A stretch of 64,000 nucleotides of DNA from Fodinibius sp052060035 (GCF_052060035.1 NZ_JBPOEA010000003.1:1-64000); one strand, 5' to 3'. Numbered from the stretch's first letter, positions 44,784 to 53,638 are shown. The notes: generated from the sequence alone by a model not told the origin. Translations and numbers: made by a program.

Positions 44784-45968
44784 ATGAGCAAGCCCAAATT
44801 AACTGACACACTGGATTTTCCTTCTGATCTGAATGTAACCAAATCTTTATTTGGAGTGGGGATCGTAGGTCTGCTGGCTACCGGTGTCGGATATTTTCTA
44901 AATCATGACCAGTTTTTCTTCTCCTACCTCGTTAGTTTTGCCTTTTTCTCCAGCATAGCGCTGGGAAGTTTGTTTTTTGTGATGGTTCAGCATTTAACAC
45001 GATCAGAATGGAGTGCTGTACTGCGACGAATTCCCGAAACATTTTCATCTTATTTCTGGATCTGGGGATTGTTTTTTATCCCCCTCCTATTTGGAATGCA
45101 TTCTCTCTACCACTGGACCCACGCAGATGCTGTTGCTGCCGATCCGGTATTACAGGGTAAAGAGCCTTATTTGAATACAACCTTCTTTATCATTCGCCAA
45201 GTTATTTATTTTGCTCTTTGGAGCTTCCTTGGTTACCGCCTGTATTCAAAATCAGTTGAAATGGATAACACCGGCGACTGGGGACTGCAAACCTTATTAC
45301 GGCGAACCAGTGGCCCAGGACTGTTTTTCTTTGCTATAACGCTTGCTTTTGCCTCTTTCGATTGGTTGATGTCGCTCGATCCTCACTGGTATTCTACCAT
45401 ATTTGGTGTTTATTACTTTGCAATGAGCTTTCAGGGATTATTTGCAGCAATTATTCTTGTAGTATTTTTCTTGTGGAAGCATAACTTGCTTACCAATACC
45501 ATCCAGAAAGGACATATATATGATCTGGGCGTGCAAATGTTCGGCTTTACCGTATTTTATGCCTACATAGCGTTCAGCCAATTTTTGTTGATTTACTATG
45601 CTAACATCCCCGAAGAAACCGTTTGGTATTTAGAGCGGCTTACCGGCGGATATGAGTATCTTGCATGGTTCTACCTGTTTGGTCGTTTTGTAATTCCATT
45701 TGTGGTTTTACTCCCCAAAGGACCCAAATCCAATTCGAAAATTGTTGGAAGTATCGCTGGTTTGATTTTAGTGTCACATCTAGTTGAACTTTATTGGCTT
45801 GTAATGCCAGTACTCAACCACCATGGATTCCATCTTAACTGGATGACTATTACAAGCTTTATTGGGCTTGGGGGTATCTTTTTAGGATTGTTTTTCCACA
45901 AGTTTAAGCAAAATAAAATGGTACCCGTTAACGATCCAAAATTAGGAGATTCTCTAAACAAACATTAA
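44784..45968 (+). CDS. actF: Alternative complex III membrane subunit ActF
   Basis: A 394-residue NrfD-like protein with about ten helices, second membrane subunit of alternative complex III. Family features include MSLDPHWYSTIFGVYYFAMSF (about 197-217) and LTGGYEYLAWFYLFGRFVIPF. It starts 44 bases after actE; the spacer has the AAAACGATTTT element also found before coxD. Length matches the family (about 390-420). Confidence 0.94.
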   Translation: MSKPKLTDTLDFPSDLNVTKSLFGVGIVGLLATGVGYFLNHDQFFFSYLVSFAFFSSIALGSLFFVMVQHLTRSEWSAVLRRIPETFSSYFWIWGLFFIPLLFGMHSLYHWTHADAVAADPVLQGKEPYLNTTFFIIRQVIYFALWSFLGYRLYSKSVEMDNTGDWGLQTLLRRTSGPGLFFFAITLAFASFDWLMSLDPHWYSTIFGVYYFAMSFQGLFAAIILVVFFLWKHNLLTNTIQKGHIYDLGVQMFGFTVFYAYIAFSQFLLIYYANIPEETVWYLERLTGGYEYLAWFYLFGRFVIPFVVLLPKGPKSNSKIVGSIAGLILVSHLVELYWLVMPVLNHHGFHLNWMTITSFIGLGGIFLGLFFHKFKQNKMVPVNDPKLGDSLNKH

Positions 45969-46026
45969 TCCTATAGCTAACACACTAACGCAGTAAAGCT
46001 GTCACTGCTAAAAAGCTTTTATCTTC

Positions 46027-46581
46027 ATGGCTAACGAGAAGCAAAATTATTCTGCTGATTTTAAAAAGGAAGTTGCGCAAAAAGCATTAGATCAGTCCAA
46101 AAAAAATCTGGACAAATTAGCTGAAAAGTATGAGGTCCCAGTTTCAGTTATTTTGATGTGGGCAACTGAACTGGAGAAAGGTGGCAACGATGTTTTTGAA
46201 ACTGCAGAAGAAGATGATACCTCCTCTTCTGAAGAATCTGCTGAAACTGTTGAGGTTGAAATCAATGATGATGAGTTAGCCGATTCTGTTGAGCATGGCG
46301 TTATGGCAGACAAGCTCAATTATAAAAGACTCATTTTTTGGAGTGTTGTCGGTACAATTTTAGTTATAGTATTTGTACGCGGTCTTATTGAGATGTATCA
46401 ATACAATGTGGAAGTTACTCAAGACCGTGTATCATCCGAAAGTGAATATTACCAAGTCAATCAGATGAAACAAGAATCAAGACAACAACTCGATAGTTTT
46501 GGTGTTGTTGATCTTGAAAATGGTATTTACAGAATTCCTATCGACAGTGCAATCAACCAGATGGCTGCCGATGAAGATTAG
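46027..46581 (+). CDS. Single-pass membrane protein with transposase-like helix-turn-helix domain (ActG-position gene)
   Basis: A 184-residue protein in the gap between actF and sco. Residues 8-50 (YSADFKKEVAQKAL, NLDKLAEKYEVPVSVILMW) closely match the helix-turn-helix of IS3-type transposase OrfA. Then an acidic linker (55-95), one membrane helix (101-123), and a periplasmic tail with the motif FGVVDLENGIYRIPIDSA (158-175), a pattern common beside cytochrome oxidase genes. Position fits the small single-helix ACIII subunit ActG of Rhodothermus, but homology to it is not shown. The helix-turn-helix would face the cytosol. Confidence 0.7.
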   Translation: MANEKQNYSADFKKEVAQKALDQSKKNLDKLAEKYEVPVSVILMWATELEKGGNDVFETAEEDDTSSSEESAETVEVEINDDELADSVEHGVMADKLNYKRLIFWSVVGTILVIVFVRGLIEMYQYNVEVTQDRVSSESEYYQVNQMKQESRQQLDSFGVVDLENGIYRIPIDSAINQMAADED

Positions 46582-46591
46582 ATAGCAATTT

Positions 46592-47431
46592 ATGAAATAT
46601 TTTGGGCTTGCAATAGCAACATTAAGCCTATTCGTACTCCCGAACTCTTCCGAAGCTCAATTGAATAAACAAAAACCAAAGCAGCTGGAAGATGTAGGAG
46701 TTGAAGAGCGGTTGGGTGAACAGATACCGCTCGATTTAACATTCGCCAATGCAGAAGGCGATTCTATAAAACTAAAGGAATTATTTGCTGATGGTAAACC
46801 GGTACTGTTGAATCCTGTTTACTACGAGTGCCCGCAGCTTTGCTCAATGATTAAGGAAGCCATTTTTAAAGGAGTTAAGGATTTAAAATGGTCGCCGGGC
46901 AAAGAGTATAATATTGTTACCTTCAGTTTTGATCCCCGTGAAAAGGCAGGATTAGCTGCTGAAAACAAGGAACGTTTTTTGAACAAACTGGCCAGAGAAG
47001 GTGCTGGACAAGGATGGCACTTTTTGACGGGTAATAAAGAAACTATTGACAAAATCACTGAGGCCGTTGGGTTTGAAACGAAGCGTCTCCAAAACGGGCA
47101 ATATGCACATGGGGCCGCTATTATTTTTCTTAGCCCTGAAGGCGTCATAACACGCTATCTATATGGCCTCAAGTTTGACGAATTTAATTTACGGAATGCG
47201 CTATATGATGCAGCTGACGGTAACATCGGAAGTGCTGCAGAACAAGTGTTACTTTATTGTTATCAATACGATGCGGATTCCAACACATACGTGCCGGTAG
47301 CCTGGAAAATCATGCAGGTTGGCGGCTTTGCTACCATGTTTATTCTGGGTATATTCCTCGGTTTTATGTGGTTACGGCACCGATATTCTAATAATGAAAA
47401 GAAAATAAAAGATACGAATGGACGCGATTAA
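46592..47431 (+). CDS. Sco/SenC-family copper chaperone for cytochrome oxidase
   Basis: A 279-residue thioredoxin-fold protein with signal peptide (cut after SEA), copper ligands C80 and C84 (YECPQLC) and H173 (YAHGAAI), and a C-terminal membrane helix (about 243-262). Sco delivers copper to the CuA site of CoxB. Its last 14 bases overlap the start of coxB, so the two are translationally coupled. The family often has the anchor at the N-terminus; here it is C-terminal, as in other ACIII-linked Sco proteins. Confidence 0.92.
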   Translation: MKYFGLAIATLSLFVLPNSSEAQLNKQKPKQLEDVGVEERLGEQIPLDLTFANAEGDSIKLKELFADGKPVLLNPVYYECPQLCSMIKEAIFKGVKDLKWSPGKEYNIVTFSFDPREKAGLAAENKERFLNKLAREGAGQGWHFLTGNKETIDKITEAVGFETKRLQNGQYAHGAAIIFLSPEGVITRYLYGLKFDEFNLRNALYDAADGNIGSAAEQVLLYCYQYDADSNTYVPVAWKIMQVGGFATMFILGIFLGFMWLRHRYSNNEKKIKDTNGRD

Positions 47432-48368
47432 AGATTTCTTGTTACCCCCGGCAAAATCTACGCTGGCCGAACAAACCGACTCGCTTTTTTGGTTTGTACA
47501 TGGCAGTAGTCTTATTTTGACGATTGGACTCATTGCAGTCATAGTTTATTTCGTCTACAAATATCGTCGCAAGTCAAAGGATGAAACAACTCCACTCATT
47601 ACTCACAATAATGCTTTAGAAGTTACGTGGTCAGTTATTCCTCTGATATTAGTTCTCATCGTTTTTGGATGGGGATATCAAGTATTCATGAATCAAACCG
47701 TAGTACCTGACGATGCCTACGAAGTAAATGTTACGGCACAAAAATGGATCTGGCAATTTAAGTACGAAAATGGTGCCCAATCCACCGGTAAACTACACGT
47801 TCCTGCCGGTCGTCCCATCAAATTGATTATGAGCTCCAATGATGTTATTCACTCCTTTTTTGTACCCGACTATCGGCTAAAACAAGATGTTGTACCGGGA
47901 CGTTATACCGAAATGTGGTTTAATGCCCCCGAGCCAGGAACATCTATTATTTTTTGTACCGAGTATTGTGGTGATGGCCACTCCGATATGTTAGGTGAAG
48001 TTGTTGTGCATGAGGAGAAAGAATTTAAAAACTGGCTTGCAGAAAATGCCGGTGGTGGTTCCAAACCGGAAGACTTGGCTCCTGAAGAATGGGGTGAACA
48101 GTTAGCACAGGAATGGGCCTGCACCACCTGTCACTCCACTGATGGTAGCCAAATGACGGGACCGACCTGGCAAGGAAAATTTGGCAACGAAGAAAATCTT
48201 GCAGATGGTTCCACGGTAACTATTGATGAGAATTATTTACGAGAATCTATTCTGGAGCCCAATGCAAAAATCGTTGAAGGATTTCCTGCAGTCATGAATA
48301 CTTACCAGGGTCAGCTTAACGATGAGCAGATTAATGCGATTATCGAATACATCAAAACATTGAAGTAA
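47418..48368 (+). CDS. coxB: caa3-type cytochrome c oxidase subunit II with fused cytochrome c
   Basis: A 316-residue subunit with two helices (25-47 and 70-90), a cupredoxin domain with complete CuA ligands (H145, C180, E182, C184, H188, M191) and a C-terminal cytochrome c domain (about 222-316; C235, C238, H239, M293). It receives electrons directly, so no separate cytochrome c is required. The cytochrome domain is about 55-60% identical by eye to the second domain of ActE. Starts inside the end of sco and ends one base before coxA. Confidence 0.96.
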   Translation: MDAIKDFLLPPAKSTLAEQTDSLFWFVHGSSLILTIGLIAVIVYFVYKYRRKSKDETTPLITHNNALEVTWSVIPLILVLIVFGWGYQVFMNQTVVPDDAYEVNVTAQKWIWQFKYENGAQSTGKLHVPAGRPIKLIMSSNDVIHSFFVPDYRLKQDVVPGRYTEMWFNAPEPGTSIIFCTEYCGDGHSDMLGEVVVHEEKEFKNWLAENAGGGSKPEDLAPEEWGEQLAQEWACTTCHSTDGSQMTGPTWQGKFGNEENLADGSTVTIDENYLRESILEPNAKIVEGFPAVMNTYQGQLNDEQINAIIEYIKTLK

Positions 48369-48369
48369 T

Positions 48370-50115
48370 ATGGACACAGCAGAATCAAGTTCAACATCAA
48401 AAAAAATCCAGGTTCAGCGGTATAAACCCGATGATAATCCTGATAAGCACTATCTGAATGAAGAAACGGGACTGTGGTCTTGGTTAACAACGGTCGATCA
48501 CAAGAAGATCGGCATCATGTTCCTGGGAGCCATTACCTTTTTCTTCTTTGTAGGTGGCATCATGGCGCTTTTAGTACGTACGGAACTTTGGACGCCTGCC
48601 AAAACTTTTATTGAAGCTAATACCTACAATCAGCTTTTTACGCTGCACGGGGCAATTATGATTTTCTTATTCCTTGTGCCCTCAGTACCGGCAGCGCTTG
48701 GTAACTTCATCTTACCACTGCAACTCGGGGCTAAAGATGTTGCCTTCCCAAGGCTTAACTTGATGAGTTTCTATCTTTATTTAACGGGGGCGGGAATTGC
48801 TATTTATTCCATTCTCAATGGTGGAATTGATACCGGATGGACGTTTTACACTCCCTACTCCTCCACTACGGGTGGTGCAGTAACAACGATGGTCTTTGGA
48901 GTATTTGTTATTGGATTTTCATCCATTCTAACCGGGGTAAACTTTATTACAACCATCCACAAAATGCGTGCGCCGGGCCTTACCTGGGATAAACTTCCGC
49001 TTTTCTGTTGGGGCCTTTATGCCACAAGCATTATTCAGATTTTAGCTACACCGGTTCTTGCTATTACCCTTGCACTCGTAGGGATGGAGCGAATACTGGG
49101 AATCGGAATCTTTGATCCCGCAATGGGCGGTGACCCGATACTGTTTCAGCACTTCTTCTGGTTCTACAGTCACCCCGCAGTGTATATTATGATTGTACCG
49201 GGCTTTGGAGTCGTTTCAGAAATTATCACGACATTCTCACGAAAACACATCTTTGGATATTGGGCTATTGCCCTTTCATCTCTGGCCATTGCCTTCATTG
49301 GATTTCTTGTTTGGGGGCACCACATGTTTGTATCCGGTCAGGCGTCAATAGCTTCTATGGTCTTTTCATTCTTAACCTTCCTTGTAGGTATTCCCACAGG
49401 AATTAAAATGTTTAACTGGACCGCAACCTTGTACAAAGGTTCGATCGACCTAAAATCACCAGTACTTTATATTTTTGGATTTTTCTTCCTCTTCTTGGTA
49501 GGCGGCCTTACCGGTATCGTGCTCGGATCCATCGCACTCGATGTCCACTTACATGATACTTACTACGTGGTTGCACACTTCCACTTTGTAATGGTTGGAG
49601 GTATGGTGATGGCATTCTTAGCCGGACTACACTATTGGTGGCCAAAAATAACCGGTCGCATGTACAACGAAACCATGGCTAAAATTGCCTGTGGAATTAT
49701 CTTTGTAGGCTTTAATGTGACATTCCTACCCCAGTTTGTTATGGGGTCTCAGGGCATGCCTCGCCGTTATTTTAACTACATCGAACAGTTTCAGCCATTC
49801 CATCAAGTTTCAACTGTAGGATCATTTGTCCTTGGACTGGGCTTCCTGATGGTATTCTATTACTTAGTTAGATCACTGTTTAATGGTAAAGCGGCTACAG
49901 CTAACCCCTGGGGAAGTCGTGCACTCGAATGGCAGATAAATACACGTCCTCCACTACATAACTTCCATCACACCCCCGTCATTATTAACGGTCCCTATGA
50001 TTACCACAAACCAATGGAAGAGTTCCAGTTAGGTTTAGCTGAATCCAGCAATGGACATGGTCATGAAAGTGATCTCGAAGTAACAAGTGATGGCAAAGAA
50101 ATTAACGCTGAGTAA
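48370..50115 (+). CDS. coxA: caa3-type cytochrome c oxidase subunit I (A2 type)
   Basis: A 581-residue heme-copper oxidase subunit with 12 helices. Heme a ligand His93 (TLHGAIM) and the CuB/heme a3 histidines (H268, HHMFVSG near 318, VAHFHF near 400) are present, as is the cross-linked Tyr272. Where A1-type oxidases have HPEVY, it has YSHPAVY (266-272); the YS pair in place of Glu defines the A2 class known from Rhodothermus caa3. It follows coxB by one base. Reduces oxygen to water and pumps protons. Confidence 0.97.
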   Translation: MDTAESSSTSKKIQVQRYKPDDNPDKHYLNEETGLWSWLTTVDHKKIGIMFLGAITFFFFVGGIMALLVRTELWTPAKTFIEANTYNQLFTLHGAIMIFLFLVPSVPAALGNFILPLQLGAKDVAFPRLNLMSFYLYLTGAGIAIYSILNGGIDTGWTFYTPYSSTTGGAVTTMVFGVFVIGFSSILTGVNFITTIHKMRAPGLTWDKLPLFCWGLYATSIIQILATPVLAITLALVGMERILGIGIFDPAMGGDPILFQHFFWFYSHPAVYIMIVPGFGVVSEIITTFSRKHIFGYWAIALSSLAIAFIGFLVWGHHMFVSGQASIASMVFSFLTFLVGIPTGIKMFNWTATLYKGSIDLKSPVLYIFGFFFLFLVGGLTGIVLGSIALDVHLHDTYYVVAHFHFVMVGGMVMAFLAGLHYWWPKITGRMYNETMAKIACGIIFVGFNVTFLPQFVMGSQGMPRRYFNYIEQFQPFHQVSTVGSFVLGLGFLMVFYYLVRSLFNGKAATANPWGSRALEWQINTRPPLHNFHHTPVIINGPYDYHKPMEEFQLGLAESSNGHGHESDLEVTSDGKEINAE

Positions 50116-50128
50116 AAACGTATTTTAA
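50115..50128 (+). repeat. Related AAAACG-ATTTTAA spacer element before coxC
   Basis: AAAACGTATTTTAA at the end of coxA and its 37-base spacer resembles the AAAACGATTTT element before actF and coxD, with one inserted T. Same operon, same position type. Confidence 0.3.
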
Positions 50129-50152
50129 TCTGAAAATCATTAATAACTGATT

Positions 50153-50806
50153 ATGGCAAATCATTCATCATCCACATCATCAAAATTTTTTCAGCACCAT
50201 TTTGTGGACGCCGACCAGCAGTTTGATGCTGCCAAGATGGGCATGTGGATATTTCTGATGACAGAAATATTAATGTTTGGTGGGCTCTTTGCAGCTTATA
50301 TCGTCTACCGGCTTCTTCATCCTGAACTATTTACACTTGCTTCCGAAGAATTAAATACACTCTGGGGCGGTGTTAATACGGTAGTACTACTTGGTAGTAG
50401 CTTAACTGTGGCAATGGCTATTAAATCAGCACAGCTCAACCAGAAAAAAAATATTGCCATCAATCTGGGTATTACCCTTGCCCTTGCAGCTGTATTTATG
50501 GTGATTAAATATTTTGAGTGGACACATAAATTCCACTTGGGAATATTTCCAGGTAAATTTTACTCCTTTGAAGGCATTAATCATCCCCAAGCTAACGTAT
50601 TCTTCAGCCTTTATTATCTCATGACCGGCCTGCACGGCATTCACGTACTTATAGGTATGGGATTAATAACCTGGCTGCTGGTCCGTTCCTTAAAAGGGCA
50701 TTTTGACAGCGAGTACTATAACCCCATTGAAATTACAGGCCTTTATTGGCACTTAGTGGATATCATCTGGATTTTCTTATTCCCACTGTTCTACCTAATT
50801 GAATAA
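50153..50806 (+). CDS. coxC: Cytochrome c oxidase subunit III
   Basis: A 217-residue five-helix subunit with family marks: AAKMGMWIFLMTEILMFGG near residues 25-43, LLGSSLTVAMA, and the closing LYWHLVDIIWIFLFPLFYL. It stabilises subunit I and its proton path. Starts 37 bases after coxA. The usual short five-helix form of caa3 oxidases. Confidence 0.95.
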   Translation: MANHSSSTSSKFFQHHFVDADQQFDAAKMGMWIFLMTEILMFGGLFAAYIVYRLLHPELFTLASEELNTLWGGVNTVVLLGSSLTVAMAIKSAQLNQKKNIAINLGITLALAAVFMVIKYFEWTHKFHLGIFPGKFYSFEGINHPQANVFFSLYYLMTGLHGIHVLIGMGLITWLLVRSLKGHFDSEYYNPIEITGLYWHLVDIIWIFLFPLFYLIE

Positions 50807-50810
50807 TAAC

Positions 50811-50824
50811 TTTAAAACGATTTT
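50811..50824 (+). repeat. Spacer element TTTAAAACGATTTT (copy 2, before coxD)
   Basis: Fourteen bases identical to 44743-44756 ahead of actF, both just past a GAATAATA stop-codon context. It lies five bases ahead of the coxD start. Confidence 0.4.
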
Positions 50825-50829
50825 GGATC

Positions 50830-51132
50830 ATGAGCGTACATCATATTTCAACTGATAAAACCCTACTGGGGGTATTTAGTGCCTTACTGGTATTAACTGT
50901 TTTAACGGTAGGTGTTCATTATATTCACCTCCCTAACCCATGGGCAATCACTGTAGCTATGGCTATTGCTACATTTAAAGCTGTCTTGGTAGCACTATTC
51001 TTTATGCATCTTTACTGGGATCAACGTTTCAACAGTATATTACTGGTGGCCTCGCTGGTATTTTTGGTCTTATTGGTAGGATTCACTTTGCTTGATACAC
51101 TTCTTAGACCCGAAATCATGCCAACGTTTTGA
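50830..51132 (+). CDS. coxD: Cytochrome c oxidase subunit IV (CoxD-like)
   Basis: A 100-residue, three-helix small subunit of the prokaryotic subunit IV family, with the W-A-I-T-V-A-M-A-I-A-T-F-K-A-V-L-V-A-L-F-F-M-H-L core (family signature FxKaxLVaLfFMHL). Last gene of the operon, followed by a terminator at 51154. It starts 23 bases after coxC. Confidence 0.9.
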   Translation: MSVHHISTDKTLLGVFSALLVLTVLTVGVHYIHLPNPWAITVAMAIATFKAVLVALFFMHLYWDQRFNSILLVASLVFLVLLVGFTLLDTLLRPEIMPTF

Positions 51133-51153
51133 TTGTTATATATCTTTAAATCC

Positions 51154-51188
51154 AAAGCCGATTGAATAGAATTCGATCGGCTTTTTTT
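51154..51188 (+). terminator. Intrinsic terminator of the ACIII-caa3 operon
   Basis: AAAGCCGAT (51154-51162) pairs with ATCGGCTTT (51176-51184), followed by a run of T. It closes the operon 21 bases after coxD. Confidence 0.85.
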
Positions 51189-51302
51189 ATTAAGCCCATT
51201 TTCAAAAAAATTTTTATTCCCGAGATCAACTACTTAACAAAGTAGAAATCAAACGAATAGTATTTTTATGGTCTTGAAGTAACAATTTTCAATATAAATC
51301 AG

Positions 51303-51310
51303 TACATTTG
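51303..51310 (+). promoter_or_regulatory. Bacteroidota-type -7 element (TACATTTG) before ctaB
   Basis: TACATTTG fits TAnnTTTG and lies 25 bases ahead of the ctaB ATG, after the operon terminator, so ctaB is probably transcribed separately. The -33 part is weak. Confidence 0.45.
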
Positions 51311-51335
51311 CATCTGATTAAATTACGAACTTGGC

Positions 51336-52241
51336 ATGAAACTAAGCACACAATTTTCCCCTTCAACGTTGTTTGATACCCAAACCATTGGCGCCTACTA
51401 TGAGCTTACCAAACCGGGTATTACTCTTACCGTATTGGCCAGCATGCTTATCGGCTTTGTGTTGGGCTCAGCCGGACAAATAGATTATATAACGTTGATC
51501 CATGCCACTCTCGGAACCTGGCTTATCGCATCCGGTACAGCTGCTCATAATCAATTTTTGGAATGGCGATATGATAGCAAAATGAAGCGGACCCAAGAAC
51601 GTCCAGTACCGGCAAGTAAAATATCGCCTCAAAAAAGTGTATTCTTTTCACTCACCTTAATTACTGTTGGTTTAGCATATTTACTATTGGCTGTTAATGC
51701 TGTTGCCGGATTGGTCTCACTGCTAACAACACTTATCTATTTGGGAATATATACGCCTATGAAGCGTATATCGGTTGCGAATGTCTTTATCGGAGCAATA
51801 CCCGGAGCATTACCACCGGTAGGCGGTTGGGCTGCGGCTACAGGCCATTTAGGAAGTACAGGAATGTGGCTGCTGTTTGCTATTGTATTTATGTGGCAAA
51901 TTCCCCACGTAATGGCCATTGCCTGGGTCTGCAAAGATGATTACAGCAATGCAGGCTTCCAGATGCTTCCCAAAAATGATCCCTACGGTATTAAAGCAAC
52001 AGTCCTAATTGTTGGATGTTTAGTTGCGTTGGTTCCGATCTCATACGGTCTCTATTATATTGGGATGAATAGCTGGATCTATTTAATCGGCGGACTCTTG
52101 AGCAGTTTCGTTTTTCTTTATTACGGATTGGTCTTTGCCAAAGATCGCGACAAACCATCCGCTAAAAAATTGATGTTTGCCTCATTTGGGTACCTGCCTA
52201 TCATCTGGGCATTTGTCATTATTGACCTTCTGATCCTGTAA
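51336..52241 (+). CDS. ctaB: Protoheme IX farnesyltransferase (heme o synthase)
   Basis: A 301-residue UbiA-type prenyltransferase with about nine helices. The prenyl-diphosphate site is AHNQFLEWRYDSKMKRTQERP (70-90; N72, D80 and R85/R89 stand for the usual N-x(7)-D-x-x-M-x-R-T-x-x-R-P). It makes heme o from heme b, the step before heme a. The neighbouring caa3 oxidase needs this product, and no ctaA (heme a synthase) gene is in the window. Separate promoter element and upstream terminator suggest independent expression. Confidence 0.94.
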   Translation: MKLSTQFSPSTLFDTQTIGAYYELTKPGITLTVLASMLIGFVLGSAGQIDYITLIHATLGTWLIASGTAAHNQFLEWRYDSKMKRTQERPVPASKISPQKSVFFSLTLITVGLAYLLLAVNAVAGLVSLLTTLIYLGIYTPMKRISVANVFIGAIPGALPPVGGWAAATGHLGSTGMWLLFAIVFMWQIPHVMAIAWVCKDDYSNAGFQMLPKNDPYGIKATVLIVGCLVALVPISYGLYYIGMNSWIYLIGGLLSSFVFLYYGLVFAKDRDKPSAKKLMFASFGYLPIIWAFVIIDLLIL

Positions 52242-52290
52242 TAGGTTTCAAGTTCTGTTATAATTACTAAAAAGTTTTAGTGAAGAGTCG

Positions 52291-52314
52291 AAGAAGTAAG
52301 TAACTTTACTTCTT
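52291..52314 (+). promoter_or_regulatory. Hairpin directly ahead of the VCBS-lipoprotein start
   Basis: AAGAAGTAA (52291-52299) and TTACTTCTT (52306-52314) are perfect complements with a six-base loop, and the ATG follows at once. The stem would hide the translation initiation region. It has no T run, so it does not look like a terminator of ctaB. Confidence 0.4.
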
Positions 52315-53520
52315 ATGGAACGACAGATGTTACTTCTTTTTATAACAGGGTTGCTAATAAGCTCATGTGGGTGGAATTTAAATGCCCCTGATAACGGAAA
52401 TGGCGGATCTGATCCTGGAGATGAAACACTCTATTTTGAAGATGTAAGCTCCTCTAACCTACCCGATAGCGCAAACTTACGAACCAATGCTTCCACAGCC
52501 GTTGATAATAACAATAACGGTAATATAGATCTTGTTTTAGCCATTGAATCAAGCAATAATAAAATTCTCATCAATGACGGCAATGCAAAATTTACCGATG
52601 AGACTTCTAATCGATTGACAACCCAGAATACAAACTCACAAGATATCACTGCTGCTGATTTCAATAACGATGGCAACATCGACCTTTTCTTTGCCAGTGA
52701 GCAAAATCAATCAAGTGGACTTGCTATTAATAATGGATCGGGAACCTTTTCTGATTTATCTAACCGCATTCCGGTAACCGGTAATTTTACTTCGTCTGGA
52801 TCACTCGATTTCGATAATGACGGATCAATAGATCTGTTTATTGGGAACCGGGGACAAAATCAACTTCTTGCTAACAACGGTAACGCCTTTTTCAATAACC
52901 AAACTTCTCAAAGGCTCCCTCAAAACTTCGACAATACTTTCGATATCGCAATCGGAGACATAACCGGGAATAACCTAATCGATCTTTTGACTGCTAATCA
53001 AGGTCCCAACATTGTACTAATTAACACTGGAACCGGCTTTTATACCAATCAATCAGGCAATCGTATTCCGTATATAAATGCGCCCGAGGAAAGCCGAAGT
53101 ATCTTACTTGCTGATATCGCCAATGACAGTGATCTTGATATCTATTATGGCAACTCTGCTTTTCAGGAAAACGCCAACCCAAAAGACCGCTTGTTAATCA
53201 ATGACGGTCGCGGATACTTTTCCGATCAAACGGCTGACCGGCTGCCTGCCATTACTACCCATACATTTACTGCTGAATTTGCTGATCTGGATAATGACAG
53301 AGATTTAGATTTAATAGTCGGCAACTATGACGGAGGCTTGCGGATCCTCCTTAACAATCGAAATGGGTATTATTCAGATCAATCAACCGATTGGCTGCCC
53401 GATAACTTTACACCATTAGCATTAGATATAGAAGTCAATGATTTTAACGGTGATAATCTGCCGGATATCTATATTGCAACCCAAGATGGCCAAAATCGGC
53501 TTTTATTGCAGAGAAACTAA
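52315..53520 (+). CDS. VCBS/FG-GAP repeat lipoprotein
   Basis: A 401-residue secreted lipoprotein: signal with lipobox ISSC (Cys18). The rest is about seven 50-residue repeats, each with a calcium-type D-x-N/D-x-D-G/N-x-x-D-L motif (for example DFNNDGNIDL, DFDNDGSIDL, DLDNDRDLDL), forming a beta-propeller as in integrin-like and ASPIC proteins. Likely outer-membrane or surface-attached. Function unknown; rich in Asn and Asp. The initiation site may be sequestered by a hairpin. Confidence 0.85.
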   Translation: MERQMLLLFITGLLISSCGWNLNAPDNGNGGSDPGDETLYFEDVSSSNLPDSANLRTNASTAVDNNNNGNIDLVLAIESSNNKILINDGNAKFTDETSNRLTTQNTNSQDITAADFNNDGNIDLFFASEQNQSSGLAINNGSGTFSDLSNRIPVTGNFTSSGSLDFDNDGSIDLFIGNRGQNQLLANNGNAFFNNQTSQRLPQNFDNTFDIAIGDITGNNLIDLLTANQGPNIVLINTGTGFYTNQSGNRIPYINAPEESRSILLADIANDSDLDIYYGNSAFQENANPKDRLLINDGRGYFSDQTADRLPAITTHTFTAEFADLDNDRDLDLIVGNYDGGLRILLNNRNGYYSDQSTDWLPDNFTPLALDIEVNDFNGDNLPDIYIATQDGQNRLLLQRN

Positions 53521-53606
53521 TAAAGGGCAATAATTTCTGCCACTCGTAAACAAATTCTTGATAGCCATTCAAACCATCATTTATCCCTATCATTGCTAAT
53601 AGATTT

Positions 53607-53635
53607 CCCGTCAGAACTGAACGGGATTGGTTTTT
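53607..53635 (+). terminator. Intrinsic terminator after the VCBS lipoprotein gene
   Basis: CCCGTCAG-AA-CTGAACGGG (53607-53625) forms an eight-pair stem with one bulge, followed by ATTGGTTTTT. Confidence 0.5.
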
Positions 53636-53638
53636 AAA

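Noticed and set aside
46027..46581. An insertion sequence at the transposase-like helix-turn-helix
   Set aside because: No terminal inverted repeats, no DDE catalytic domain, and the frame continues into a membrane helix, so it is a domain reuse rather than an IS.
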